A stretch of DNA of 11,683 nt from Dehalococcoidales bacterium (lineage in GTDB: Bacteria; Chloroflexota; Dehalococcoidia; Dehalococcoidales; ARS1013). A program made the translations under genes and the position numbers. Positions 1 through 7,261 of the stretch are shown in pieces. The notes under the pieces were generated by a model. That model was given only the letters and a program-made list of their open reading frames with translations. It did not search any database and was not told where the DNA came from. The stretch is taken from the NCBI GenBank assembly GCA_030672225.1, contig DAOVGW010000025.1, forward strand, positions 1 to 11,683. Direction: 5' to 3'. Within the stretch, counting starts at the first letter, position 1. Each line of letters begins with the position of its first letter.

Positions 1-17
1 GGCCTTTCGGGACAGAG

Positions 18-746
18 CTAGAAGTCAGGCAGCGGCGGTGGCTGGCGCTTGTGGTTGCTTAAAGCTATCAAGGATTCTATCTTCTGTCTAATCTCACCCC
101 CGGCCTTGCCGGTAATTAGATAGCGGTCAAGCTCCTCGTAACTTAAAGCCAGCTCGTCCTCATCGGTCTGCCCTGGCCACAAGCCGGCCGAAGGCGGCTT
201 ATCAATTATTTCCTGCGGGATGTCCAGAAAGCTGGCCAGCTCTACCACCTGAGCTTTGACTAGGTTGCCCAGAGGCAGAATGTCTACCCCACCATCGCCA
301 TACTTGGTAAAGTAGCCTATGGCAAGCTCACTCTTGTTGCCAGAACCGGCCACCATATAGTTAAGCTGATTGGCATGGTAGTAAAGGGTGAGCATCCTTA
401 ATCTGGCCTTGAGATTGGCTTTAGCCAGTTGGCTGGTAGCATAGGCGCCACCCTCAGCGGGGAGAGCCTTGAGCAGGGTCAAAAAGACAGTATCAAGCAC
501 CACTGTTTTAGTTGGAATGGAAAACTTTTTGGCTACAGCCCGAGCATGCTGTTCATCCTGCCGGTTACTATGGCAGGGCATAATCAGCCCGAGTATACTT
601 TGTGGTAAGGCACGATGGCACAACACGGCTGACACTGAGGAGTCAACGCCGCCACTCATGCCAATCACTATCCCCTTTAAACCGGCGGCTAATACTTTAT
701 CTCTTATCCATGAAATCAGTTTGTTAGCTAGTTGTTCGGTGTTCAT
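18..746 (-). CDS. nadE: NH3-dependent NAD+ synthetase
   Basis: Final step of NAD biosynthesis in the cytoplasm: ATP-dependent amidation of nicotinate adenine dinucleotide to NAD+. Numbering from the chosen start (242 aa), the N-type ATP-pyrophosphatase loop SGGVDSS is at 31-37, NKSE at 137-140, GYFTKYGDGG at 144-153 and KPPSAGLWPGQTDE at 183-196; all are NadE signatures. There is no N-terminal glutaminase domain and the length fits the short form, so free ammonia should be the nitrogen donor. The start at 746 is chosen because GGAG lies 6 bases upstream of it. An in-frame ATG at 758 would add four residues (METD) but has only AGGG 4 bases away. The gene stands alone, divergent from the zinc-ribbon gene, with its own promoter at 799-827. 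Product identity is secure; the exact start is less so. Confidence 0.95.
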   Translation of the reverse strand: MNTEQLANKLISWIRDKVLAAGLKGIVIGMSGGVDSSVSAVLCHRALPQSILGLIMPCHSNRQDEQHARAVAKKFSIPTKTVVLDTVFLTLLKALPAEGGAYATSQLAKANLKARLRMLTLYYHANQLNYMVAGSGNKSELAIGYFTKYGDGGVDILPLGNLVKAQVVELASFLDIPQEIIDKPPSAGLWPGQTDEDELALSYEELDRYLITGKAGGEIRQKIESLIALSNHKRQPPPLPDF

Positions 747-798
747 ATCTGTCTCCATAATACCCTATGAACAAATTCTGATGCTACCGTGTTGCAGT

Positions 799-827
799 AG
801 TATACTATTCGTTGGCTGGCTGGTCAA
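799..827 (-). promoter_or_regulatory. sigma-70 type promoter of nadE
   Basis: On the minus strand TTGACC (827-822, 5/6 to consensus) and TATACT (804-799, 5/6) are separated by exactly 17 bases. Transcription would start near 792, giving a leader of about 45 bases before the nadE start. It lies in the 192-base intergenic stretch shared with the divergent zinc-ribbon gene. Confidence 0.65.
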
Positions 828-888
828 AAGATTGATGGCAGTATTTCGGGTTGCCAGGCCGCCACTCTTACTTTATGGGGTTTGGTGT

Positions 889-917
889 TTGACTTTCTGC
901 TGACGGGTTAATAAGAT
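889..917 (+). promoter_or_regulatory. probable promoter of the FmdB-like gene
   Basis: TTGACT (889-894, 5/6) and TAAGAT (912-917, 4/6) are separated by 17 bases. The predicted start, near 924, falls at the AGGAG ribosome site, so the leader would be very short (about 15 bases). The -10 box is weak, hence moderate confidence. Confidence 0.45.
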
Positions 918-938
918 AACAGCAGGAGAGAATAAGAG

Positions 939-1169
939 ATGCCAATATATGAATATATTTGCCCCGGTTGTAAATCAAAATTTGAGCTATTGCGCCCCAT
1001 GAGCCAGGCCAGTGAGAAGGCGCCCTGTCCCCATTGTCATATCCAGGCTGAGCGGGCATTATCCACTTTTGCTTGCTTCTCCAAGGGTGAGAGCGGACTA
1101 ACCTCCTCTATTGGTGGTAACTCCTGTTCAAGTTGCAGTCTTACTAGCTGTGATAGCTGCGGTCTGTAG
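939..1169 (+). CDS. FmdB/CxxC_CxxC_SSSS family zinc-ribbon protein
   Basis: Small 76-residue protein of the FmdB putative regulatory family. MPIYEYICPGC is the hallmark N-terminus; the zinc ribbon uses C8-x2-C11 and C30-x2-C33. A Ser/Gly-rich tail carries a second set of cysteines, C63-x2-C66 and C71-x2-C74, which could bind another metal. The family name comes from a gene upstream of formamidase in Methylophilus, where a regulatory role was proposed; the biochemical role of most members is unknown. Start supported by AGGAG at 924-928. It has its own promoter and converges with the membrane-protein gene only 32 bases downstream. Family assignment is firm, function is not. Confidence 0.85.
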   Translation: MPIYEYICPGCKSKFELLRPMSQASEKAPCPHCHIQAERALSTFACFSKGESGLTSSIGGNSCSSCSLTSCDSCGL

Positions 1170-1201
1170 TTGAGGCATAGCGCGCTGACGGCTGTTAATT
1201 A

Positions 1202-1894
1202 TTAAGACGTAGTCTTGTTTCTGGTATATACTAGATAACCCCAAGCCACCCCACCCAAAATTACTGCTAACCCAACAATTATACCACCACAGAATAGAGC
1301 GGCATCATAGAAAAAACGCTCACGGAAGAGCAGAAGCATGTAACCTTCGGCTGACCAGAACTCATTGCTGAAGAAGAGCAAATGAAACTGTAAAAAGAGC
1401 TGGTCAAAACCTAGTAACACCCCTAACCCTAGAGCCAGCATCAGGACTAGGGTGATGCCACTACCTCCAACTACCCCCCACGCCAACCGCCGCCAGTTTC
1501 TCCACCAGAAGAGGCAAACCCCGGCATAGGCTAAAACATAAACTCCTGTCCCCAGTAGAACCCAATAATCCAGCCAAATCAGCCCCTTGACATCCTTGAA
1601 GTGAATAATCTCCTCTGGAGTGAATAGCTCAGAGGACTCGCCATCCTTTACCACGGTAAGGCTAATATACTTCTCGTCTGAATTAAAATAGCTAATTAGC
1701 CCATTGGCTACTTCCTCCAAATCAAGCTCGGCCAATGCTGGAGTCTGGATGACACTATATTTTTGGAAGCCATAATTATAGAGCCAGTGGCTATTTACTG
1801 CCCAACCGATGCTGGCCGTCAGCAATAATACCGACAGGCAGAGTATAAATAGCCATTTAGCGGTGATACTAAGAATTTTCAATTTCTTTTCCAT
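1202..1894 (-). CDS. TIGR01906/DUF1461 integral membrane protein, possible lipoprotein transacylase (Lit-like)
   Basis: A 230-residue membrane protein with four apparent transmembrane helices, at about 12-34, 105-131, 138-163 and 198-223. Between helices 1 and 2 is a roughly 70-residue loop ending in FTPEEIIHFKDVKGL (H98, D101). Between helices 3 and 4 is FHLLFFSNEFW (170-180, H171, N177, W180). This layout and both motifs match the TIGR01906/DUF1461 family. From memory, characterised Firmicute members are Lit, lipoprotein intramolecular transacylases that move an acyl chain from the lipid glyceryl group to the N-terminal cysteine, with conserved histidines important. Applying that function here is inference. 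The gene is divergent from dnaE (the 164 bases between the two starts hold the dnaE promoter) and converges with the FmdB-like gene. No good Shine-Dalgarno site precedes the ATG. Confidence 0.75.
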   Translation of the reverse strand: MEKKLKILSITAKWLFILCLSVLLLTASIGWAVNSHWLYNYGFQKYSVIQTPALAELDLEEVANGLISYFNSDEKYISLTVVKDGESSELFTPEEIIHFKDVKGLIWLDYWVLLGTGVYVLAYAGVCLFWWRNWRRLAWGVVGGSGITLVLMLALGLGVLLGFDQLFLQFHLLFFSNEFWSAEGYMLLLFRERFFYDAALFCGGIIVGLAVILGGVAWGYLVYTRNKTTS

Positions 1895-2019
1895 ACCGAT
1901 ACCCAGATTTTACACTCTTGAGACAAAAAAACCCAGTATTTCAGGCTACCAGTGGCAGAAGAATTTTTTAATTTCCCCACCGTTAAAGCTTGAAAGCATA
2001 CCCCAAAGCCCCACCCCTG

Positions 2020-2028
2020 TGCTATAAT
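2020..2028 (+). promoter_or_regulatory. extended -10 promoter of dnaE
   Basis: TGC followed by a perfect TATAAT (2023-2028) forms an extended -10 element. No -35 box stands at the normal distance; TTGAAA at 1990-1995 is 27 bases away, too far. Transcription would start near 2035, giving a leader of about 24 bases. Confidence 0.65.
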
Positions 2029-2058
2029 AATGGCGAATTTCCACTACTAGAAGGTGCT

Positions 2059-5000
2059 ATGTTCACTCATCTCCATGTTCATACCGAGTATAGTCTACTT
2101 GATGGCATGTGCCGTATTCCTCAGCTGGTATCCAGGGCCAAAGAGCTGGGCATGGACAGTTTAGCGCTCACTGACCATGGTGTTATGTACGGTGCCATCC
2201 AGTTCTACTCGGCTGCCAGGGAGGCAGGCATAAAGCCCATTATCGGCTGCGAGGTTTATCTAGCCCCAAGTAGCCGTTCTGGCAGAGAGGCCGGCGATAA
2301 AAATAACTACCACCTTATTTTATTAGCCAAAAATCAGACCGGCTACCAGAATTTAATTCAGCTGGCTACTAAAGCGCACCTTGAGGGCTTTTATTATAGG
2401 CCGAGGGTGGATAAAGAACTTTTACAGCAACATCACCAGGGTCTTATTGCCCTCTCCGCCTGTATAAAGGGTGAGGTGCCCAATCTCATTCTGCAGGGAC
2501 GGCTTGATGAAGCGAAGCAGGCGGCACGGTGGTATCAACAGACATTTGGCGATTTCTACATGGAGGTCATGCGGCACCCCATCCCTGAGCTGGAGCAAAT
2601 AAACCAGGCTCTCATCCCGATGAGCAGGGAATTAGGTATCCCGCTGGTGGCCACCAGCGATGTTCATTATGTCAATAAAGAAGATGCTTCAGCCCATGAC
2701 CTGCTGCTGTGCATCGGGACAAACTCCTCTATCTATGACGAAAAGAGGATGAAGATGGCCGGCGACTTTTTCTACCTTAAAGCCCCCGAGGAGATGGCTG
2801 AGCTATTTAACGACATCCCTGAGGCATTGGAGAACACTGAGCGCATTGCCCGGATGTGCCACCTTGAGCTTGAGTTTGGTCGTCTTTATCTACCTGAGAT
2901 AGAACTACCCGAGGCTAAGACGGCTGACCAGTTTCTGGCTGAGCTATGTTATAAAGGTCTGCCCCAATTCTACCCCCAGCCTAGCCCAGAGGTAGAAAAG
3001 CGGCTTAGGTATGAGCTGGAGGTAATAAGGGAGACCGAGTTTGCCAATTATTTCTTGGTTGTCTGGGACATAATCTCTTTTACCAAGAAAAAAGGCATAC
3101 TCTTTAACGTCAGGGGTAGTGCCGCCTCAAGCATTGTCCTTCGCTGCCTGGGTATTATTGAGATTGACCCTGTCAAAAATGGGCTGGTTTTCGAGCGCTT
3201 CTTAAATCTAGAGCGCAAGGAGATGCCGGATATTGATTTGGACTTTGAAGACGACCGCCGCGATGAGGTTATTACCTATGTCTCCGGCAAGTATGGAGCT
3301 GACCATGTGGCTCAGATTATCACTTTTGGCACACTGGGCGCCAGGGCAGCCATCAGGGATGTCGGGCGGGCGCTGGCTATGCCCTACAGTGATGTTGACC
3401 GTGTCGCCCGGCTGGTCCCCTTTGCTCCGGGTATGACTCTAAACCGGGCTCTTGAAGAAACGAGCGAACTGAGGAATGTCTATAGTGATGATGCTGTAGT
3501 AAAAAACCTGATTGATTCAGCCAAGAAAGTGGAGGGCATCGCTCGTCATGCCAGCACTCATGCCGCTGGTGTCGTCATCTCTAGAGAGCCTCTTTCAAGC
3601 TACACCCCGCTGCAGCGAGGGAGCAAGGGTAACGGCCGTGGTCTGGTTATGACCCAGTTCTCCATGGAGGATATTGCCCGCATTGGGCTACTCAAGATGG
3701 ACTTCCTCGGGCTAGCCAACCTGACTATCCTGGGTAAGGCAAAAGAGTTAATTTCCCAGAATTGTGGTCTTGAAATTGACCTGCACCGCATTCCCCTGGA
3801 TGATGCCAAGACCTTTGAACTTCTGTCCCAAGGAGAGACTTCCGGTGTCTTTCAGCTAGAAGGAAGTGGTATGCGCCGTTATATTAAGGAGCTAAAACCC
3901 ACCACCTTCAGTGATATTGCGGCCATGGTTGCCCTTTACCGTCCCGGGCCCATGGAGCAAATTCCCCGTTTCATTAAAGCCAAGCACGGCTTGGAATCTA
4001 TCCGTTACCCCCACCCAGCCCTGTCTGGTATCCTTGAGGAAACCTATGGAGTGATTGTCTATCAGGAACAGGTGCTCTTTATTGTGCAGACCTTTGCCGG
4101 TTACAGCCTGGGTCAGGCTGATGTCTTCCGCAAGGCAATGGGCAAGAAGAGCCCTGAGGTTATGAAGAAGGAGAGGCGTAGCTTTATCGCTGGTGCCAAG
4201 AAGAATAGCTTCTCGGCTGAGGTGGCCAGTGAAGTCTTTGACTTAATTTTGCCCTTTGCCGGCTATGCCTTTAATAAAGCTCATGCGGTAAGCTATGCCC
4301 TTATTGCCTACCAGACCGCCTATCTTAAGGCAAACTACCCGCTGGAATATATTACCGCTTTCCTGGCTACTCATATTGGTCAACAAGAGAAGATAGCTAC
4401 TGCGGTTAGTGAGTGCCGCCGCCTGGGTATCAAGGTATTACCACCTGATATAAACCGCTCTGAGGCCGACTTTTCCATAGACAGGGCAGAAGATAACACC
4501 CCGGCCATCAGCTTTGGGCTGGCAGCCATAAAAAATGTGGGCTTTGGGGCTGTAGAGTCCATTACTGCGGAGCGCAGTAATGGAGGCAAGTACCAGTCCA
4601 TTGAAGACCTGTGCTGCCGGGCTGAGCTCGGTGGTGTCAATAAGCGGGTGCTGGAGAGCCTGATTAAGGCTGGTGCCATGGACTCTTTAGGAGACCGTGG
4701 TACTCTACTCCATAACGCTGGTCGTATCCTGTCTCTGGCTCAGCGGGAGCAGCGCCGGCGGGAGACAGGACAGGCTACCATGTTTGACCTGTGGGGGAAA
4801 ACCATGCCCTCTCCCCTGCCCAGCCTTGATATGGCCGCCGCTGATGTTTCTATTAGGGAGAAGTTAGCCTGGGAGAAAGAGCTGTTAGGAGTCTATCTCT
4901 CCGAACACCCCTTTAGCCCTTTTGCCCAGAAGGCGGCCTCGGAGAATACTACCCTTTGCGGTCAGGTTGATGCTGAGATGGAGGGGCAGACGGTAAGGGT

Positions 5001-5574
5001 CGCCGGCATAGTAGCCTCACTTCATAATCTGTTTACTAGGGACGGGCAGCCCTCTTTAAGTACTGTGCTGGAGGACCTGGATGGCAGAGTTGGAGTTATG
5101 GTCTGGCCCAGGGTCTATACCAGCACTAAAGAACTGTTGCAGGAGGGCAAGACCCTGCTGGTTGAGGGTAGGGTGAAGGTGAGGGGTGACCGGGTGCAGC
5201 TAAACTGTGACCGTGTCCGCCGCTACCCCTTAGAGCCAGCCCGGAGTGAAGGAGTGGTTCCTTCTCAGCCGGATGAGGCGTCACCTGCCGCTGAGGAAAC
5301 TAAAGCTGATACAGCACCTGCCCAGAGACGCCGTCTGGTAATCAGTATCAGCCAGACCAGTGATGAGGCTGGCGACATAGCTCAGCTTCACAGGTTGATT
5401 GACACTTTAAGGCAGTTCCCGGGACAGGATAAGGTAAACCTGTATGTCGCTAACGATGATAAGATTTTCAAGCTTAAGCTGCCCAACGTATCTATTGACT
5501 ACTGCCCCGAGCTTCATAAGCGGCTGGTAGAGCTTTTAGGAGAAGATAGGGTAAGGCTGGAAGTAAATGGCTAA
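2059..5574 (+). CDS. dnaE: DNA polymerase III alpha subunit
   Basis: Replicative DNA polymerase, 1171 aa, close to the 1160 of E. coli. Order: PHP domain (about 1-280), catalytic palm with PDIDLDF carrying D393 and D395 and the third aspartate D548 in KMDFLGL, fingers, a helix-hairpin-helix stretch near 870 (SLIKAGAMDSLG), a beta-clamp-binding motif QATMF at 905-909, an OB fold at about 975-1050, a Pro/Ala/Glu linker near 1060-1090, and a C-terminal domain. The PHP domain keeps all nine metal ligands of exonuclease-active DnaE proteins (H6, H8, D15, H40, E65, H85, C135, D201, H203). The ATG at 2059 is preferred: it follows GAAGG, sits just upstream of the HLHVHTEYS motif, and lies downstream of the promoter. 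A TTG at 1990 would add 23 residues encoded upstream of the predicted transcription start. It overlaps the next gene by 8 bases. Confidence 0.97.
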   Translation: MFTHLHVHTEYSLLDGMCRIPQLVSRAKELGMDSLALTDHGVMYGAIQFYSAAREAGIKPIIGCEVYLAPSSRSGREAGDKNNYHLILLAKNQTGYQNLIQLATKAHLEGFYYRPRVDKELLQQHHQGLIALSACIKGEVPNLILQGRLDEAKQAARWYQQTFGDFYMEVMRHPIPELEQINQALIPMSRELGIPLVATSDVHYVNKEDASAHDLLLCIGTNSSIYDEKRMKMAGDFFYLKAPEEMAELFNDIPEALENTERIARMCHLELEFGRLYLPEIELPEAKTADQFLAELCYKGLPQFYPQPSPEVEKRLRYELEVIRETEFANYFLVVWDIISFTKKKGILFNVRGSAASSIVLRCLGIIEIDPVKNGLVFERFLNLERKEMPDIDLDFEDDRRDEVITYVSGKYGADHVAQIITFGTLGARAAIRDVGRALAMPYSDVDRVARLVPFAPGMTLNRALEETSELRNVYSDDAVVKNLIDSAKKVEGIARHASTHAAGVVISREPLSSYTPLQRGSKGNGRGLVMTQFSMEDIARIGLLKMDFLGLANLTILGKAKELISQNCGLEIDLHRIPLDDAKTFELLSQGETSGVFQLEGSGMRRYIKELKPTTFSDIAAMVALYRPGPMEQIPRFIKAKHGLESIRYPHPALSGILEETYGVIVYQEQVLFIVQTFAGYSLGQADVFRKAMGKKSPEVMKKERRSFIAGAKKNSFSAEVASEVFDLILPFAGYAFNKAHAVSYALIAYQTAYLKANYPLEYITAFLATHIGQQEKIATAVSECRRLGIKVLPPDINRSEADFSIDRAEDNTPAISFGLAAIKNVGFGAVESITAERSNGGKYQSIEDLCCRAELGGVNKRVLESLIKAGAMDSLGDRGTLLHNAGRILSLAQREQRRRETGQATMFDLWGKTMPSPLPSLDMAAADVSIREKLAWEKELLGVYLSEHPFSPFAQKAASENTTLCGQVDAEMEGQTVRVAGIVASLHNLFTRDGQPSLSTVLEDLDGRVGVMVWPRVYTSTKELLQEGKTLLVEGRVKVRGDRVQLNCDRVRRYPLEPARSEGVVPSQPDEASPAAEETKADTAPAQRRRLVISISQTSDEAGDIAQLHRLIDTLRQFPGQDKVNLYVANDDKIFKLKLPNVSIDYCPELHKRLVELLGEDRVRLEVNG

Positions 5575-5809
5575 ATCAAATAGTAGCTGGCTACTGCTAA
5601 GCACTGCCCCTGACCAGCTAACTGCCGAGATGTGGCTGGGAGTACTCCGCGAGCATGATATTCCAGCGGTGATTAGTCCTGGTGATACCTCGTCTTTTAT
5701 GGGCATCTCCCCATTTCCCTGCCGGCTGATGGTCGCCGATGACTATCTTGAGCAAGCCAGGCAAATACTGGCCGGTCTTGAGTCAGAGCCAGAGCCAACA
5801 CCAGAGTAG
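5567..5809 (+). CDS. DUF2007-like small protein
   Basis: An 80-residue acidic protein. The pattern WLLLSTAPDQLTAEMWLGVL, then HDIPAVI, then a C-terminal CRLMVADDYLEQARQIL resembles DUF2007 (putative signal-transducing/prokaryotic regulator) domains, which share the theme of a strand, a helix choosing between sequence positions, and a closing strand-helix that reads like 'V..ed...A..iL'. The function of that family is not established. Its ATG lies inside the end of dnaE (ATGGCTAA, 8-base overlap), so it is probably translated by coupling to dnaE; GGAAG just upstream is a weak ribosome site. The C-terminus is rich in Pro and Glu. Gene reality is well supported by the overlap; the family call is from pattern recognition only. 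Confidence 0.7.
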   Translation: MAKSNSSWLLLSTAPDQLTAEMWLGVLREHDIPAVISPGDTSSFMGISPFPCRLMVADDYLEQARQILAGLESEPEPTPE

Positions 5810-5827
5810 CTATCTGGTGCCCCTTGG

Positions 5828-5836
5828 TGCTAGAAT
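5828..5836 (+). promoter_or_regulatory. extended -10 promoter of radC
   Basis: TGC followed by TAGAAT (5831-5836, 5/6 to consensus) gives an extended -10 box in the 66-base gap after the DUF2007-like gene. There is no clear -35 box. Transcription would start near 5843, leaving about 33 bases of leader that contain the hairpin at 5859-5873. Confidence 0.45.
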
Positions 5837-5858
5837 TTATGACAGGTAATACCTTGCA

Positions 5859-5873
5859 CTGACCGGGGGTCAG
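5859..5873 (+). promoter_or_regulatory. hairpin covering the radC ribosome-binding site
   Basis: CTGACC-GGG-GGTCAG is a perfect 6-bp stem with a 3-base loop, ending two bases before the radC ATG. The only purine-rich ribosome-binding stretch (GGGGG, 5865-5869) lies in its loop and stem, so folding would hide it. Confidence 0.45.
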
Positions 5874-5875
5874 AA

Positions 5876-6613
5876 ATGTCTTTAGATAAAGGCCGAGAGG
5901 GGCACCGAAAGAGGCTGCGGGAAAAGTTCACCAGGTCGGGCCTTGCCGGCTTTGGCGACTACGAAGTTGTTGAGCTGCTGCTGACCCTGGGTTCACCCCG
6001 CAAGGACTGTAAAGAGCAGGCCAAGGCGGCGATTAGGCGATTCAAGACCCTGAGGGGCGTTCTGGAAGCTTCTGCCGAAGAGCTCCAGCAAATAGCCGGC
6101 ATCGGTCCCCATAATTCCTTTGGCATCAAGCTGGTGCTGGAAGTAGCCAGAAAGTATCTTAAAGAAAAGATTATTGATAAGCCGGTCTATACCTCGGCGC
6201 AGGAGATTTTTGATTATCTCTACCACACAATGCGGGGCTTAAAGAAAGAGGTCTTCAAGGTTCTTTACTTAAACAGCCAGAACCAGGTTATTGACACCAC
6301 TGACCTCTTTTCTGGCACCGTAAATAGCAGCGCCATCTCTCCCCGTGAGGTCATGGAAAGTGCCATAAAACATAACGCTACCTGCCTCATTTTTGTCCAT
6401 AATCACCCATCAGGTGACCCTGAGCCCAGCCGGAGTGATAAGGAGGTAACCAGAGACCTTGTCTTTGCCGCAGCTATTATGCAGACAAAAGTACTTGACC
6501 ATATCATAATCGGCGATAATACCTACTTTAGCTTTGCTGGTGAAGGCCTGATTGAGCTATATGAGACAGATTTCTTGAGCCTGAGAATGAAAGGGGCATC
6601 TGAGGCCAGGTAA
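5876..6613 (+). CDS. radC: RadC family JAB-domain protein (UPF0758)
   Basis: A 245-residue RadC protein. The N-terminus GHRKRLREKF is typical of the family. A helix-hairpin-helix (QIAGIGPHNSFGIKLVL, about 72-88) should bind DNA. The C-terminal half is a JAB/MPN domain with the metal site HNHPSGD (H175, H177) followed by D188, and the probable catalytic glutamate E125 in KKEVF. The motif is complete, so a Zn-dependent activity is possible. The true role of RadC is disputed; the original link to RecA-dependent repair did not hold up. It follows the DUF2007-like gene by 66 bases and converges with the alkyltransferase gene 18 bases downstream. The start is placed by the conserved N-terminus; its ribosome site GGGGG lies in a hairpin. 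Confidence 0.93.
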   Translation: MSLDKGREGHRKRLREKFTRSGLAGFGDYEVVELLLTLGSPRKDCKEQAKAAIRRFKTLRGVLEASAEELQQIAGIGPHNSFGIKLVLEVARKYLKEKIIDKPVYTSAQEIFDYLYHTMRGLKKEVFKVLYLNSQNQVIDTTDLFSGTVNSSAISPREVMESAIKHNATCLIFVHNHPSGDPEPSRSDKEVTRDLVFAAAIMQTKVLDHIIIGDNTYFSFAGEGLIELYETDFLSLRMKGASEAR

Positions 6614-6631
6614 AGGATTTATCGGGCTAAA

Positions 6632-7153
6632 TTATTCGGCGGGCTTGACTGAAGCTCCTGCCACTTCTAGATGTAGGAGACGCCTTTTCATCTCTACTCC
6701 CCCGCTGTAGCCGCCGAGTTTGCCGTTACTAGCTACTACCCGATGGCAGGGGATGATGATTGGCAGTGGGTTTTGGGCCAGGGCTTGCCCCACCGCCCGC
6801 ATAGCGTTAGGCTGACCAATCTGTTCTGCCAGCCAGCGGTAGCTCCGGCTCTCACCATAGGGGATGAGCCTGGTTAGCCGCCATACCTGCCGCTTAAAAT
6901 GGGTCGCTCGAGAGAGGTCAAGCTCATCAGGGAAAGCCACTTTGCATCCGTCAAAGTAAATTCTGAGGCGGCTAATCATGTCCTCAAACTGGTGGGGCGA
7001 CCGGGTGGCATGGCTCAGACTACTACCCAGTAGCTCAAGCGCTCCTTGGGCAGAGGGCTGGGGTAGGGTAAGGCGCACCAGCCCTCTTGCCGAGCTTAAG
7101 ATTCCCACCCAGCCCATAGCGGTGGTAAAAGTGATATAGCTTAGTAACATCAT
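6632..7153 (-). CDS. methylated-DNA-[protein]-cysteine S-methyltransferase (Ogt/MGMT type)
   Basis: Suicide repair enzyme that moves the alkyl group from O6-alkylguanine onto its own cysteine. The 173-residue protein has an N-terminal domain (about 1-85) and the C-terminal active domain. Visible features are IPYGESRSYRWLAEQIG, the arginine finger R119 in NAMRAVGQAL, the active site PCHRV (135-139, acceptor C136) and NGKLGGYSGG at 143-152. All key residues are present. The ATG (with a second ATG right after it) has no Shine-Dalgarno site; upstream is a CT-rich tract. ATG codon 13 is another possible start, also without one. It converges on radC, 18 bases away, and follows hpf on the same strand after 108 bases. 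Ogt versus Ada C-terminal type cannot be decided from this, but no Ada N-terminal domain is attached. Confidence 0.93.
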   Translation of the reverse strand: MMLLSYITFTTAMGWVGILSSARGLVRLTLPQPSAQGALELLGSSLSHATRSPHQFEDMISRLRIYFDGCKVAFPDELDLSRATHFKRQVWRLTRLIPYGESRSYRWLAEQIGQPNAMRAVGQALAQNPLPIIIPCHRVVASNGKLGGYSGGVEMKRRLLHLEVAGASVKPAE

Positions 7154-7261
7154 AGAGAAGAGAGAAAAAGGGACATTAAGACTGGAGCCAAACGCTTTTT
7201 TCTTGACTACAGGAGCTGTGGTAATAGCCTGAGGTAGTTTTAAGGGAAAGCCGTATTACCA

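Noticed and set aside
469..903. Open frame of 144 codons on the plus strand
   Set aside because: It is antisense to nadE for most of its length, has no recognisable motif or ribosome site, and nadE is certain.
1177..1200. AGCGCGCT and TTAATTATTAA palindromes between the FmdB-like gene and the membrane-protein gene
   Set aside because: Too short and loop-less to form RNA hairpins; no T-run pattern for a bidirectional terminator.
1990..2058. TTG start adding 23 residues to DnaE
   Set aside because: The added stretch contains the extended -10 box and lies upstream of the predicted transcription start; family members begin close to the HLHVHTEYS motif, matching the ATG at 2059.
3233..3436. Small open frames inside dnaE (plus 3233-3436; minus 3600-3809 and 4380-4679)
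   Set aside because: They are alternative frames of a certain gene, with no ribosome sites and low-complexity translations.
5876..7153. radC plus alkyltransferase as a DNA-repair or defence module
   Set aside because: The genes are convergent with separate control, both are common housekeeping genes, and no nuclease, helicase or mobile element is near. RadC can occur in defence-rich islands, but nothing else here suggests one.
7205..7225. ACTACAG-GAG-CTGTGGT hairpin
   Set aside because: It pairs well only on the plus strand, where no gene is encoded, and has a mismatch on the strand that is transcribed.
7220..7260. GGTAATA ... TATTACC inverted repeat just past the hpf stop
   Set aside because: The 7-bp AT-rich stem has a 27-base loop and no T-run follows, so it does not make a credible terminator.
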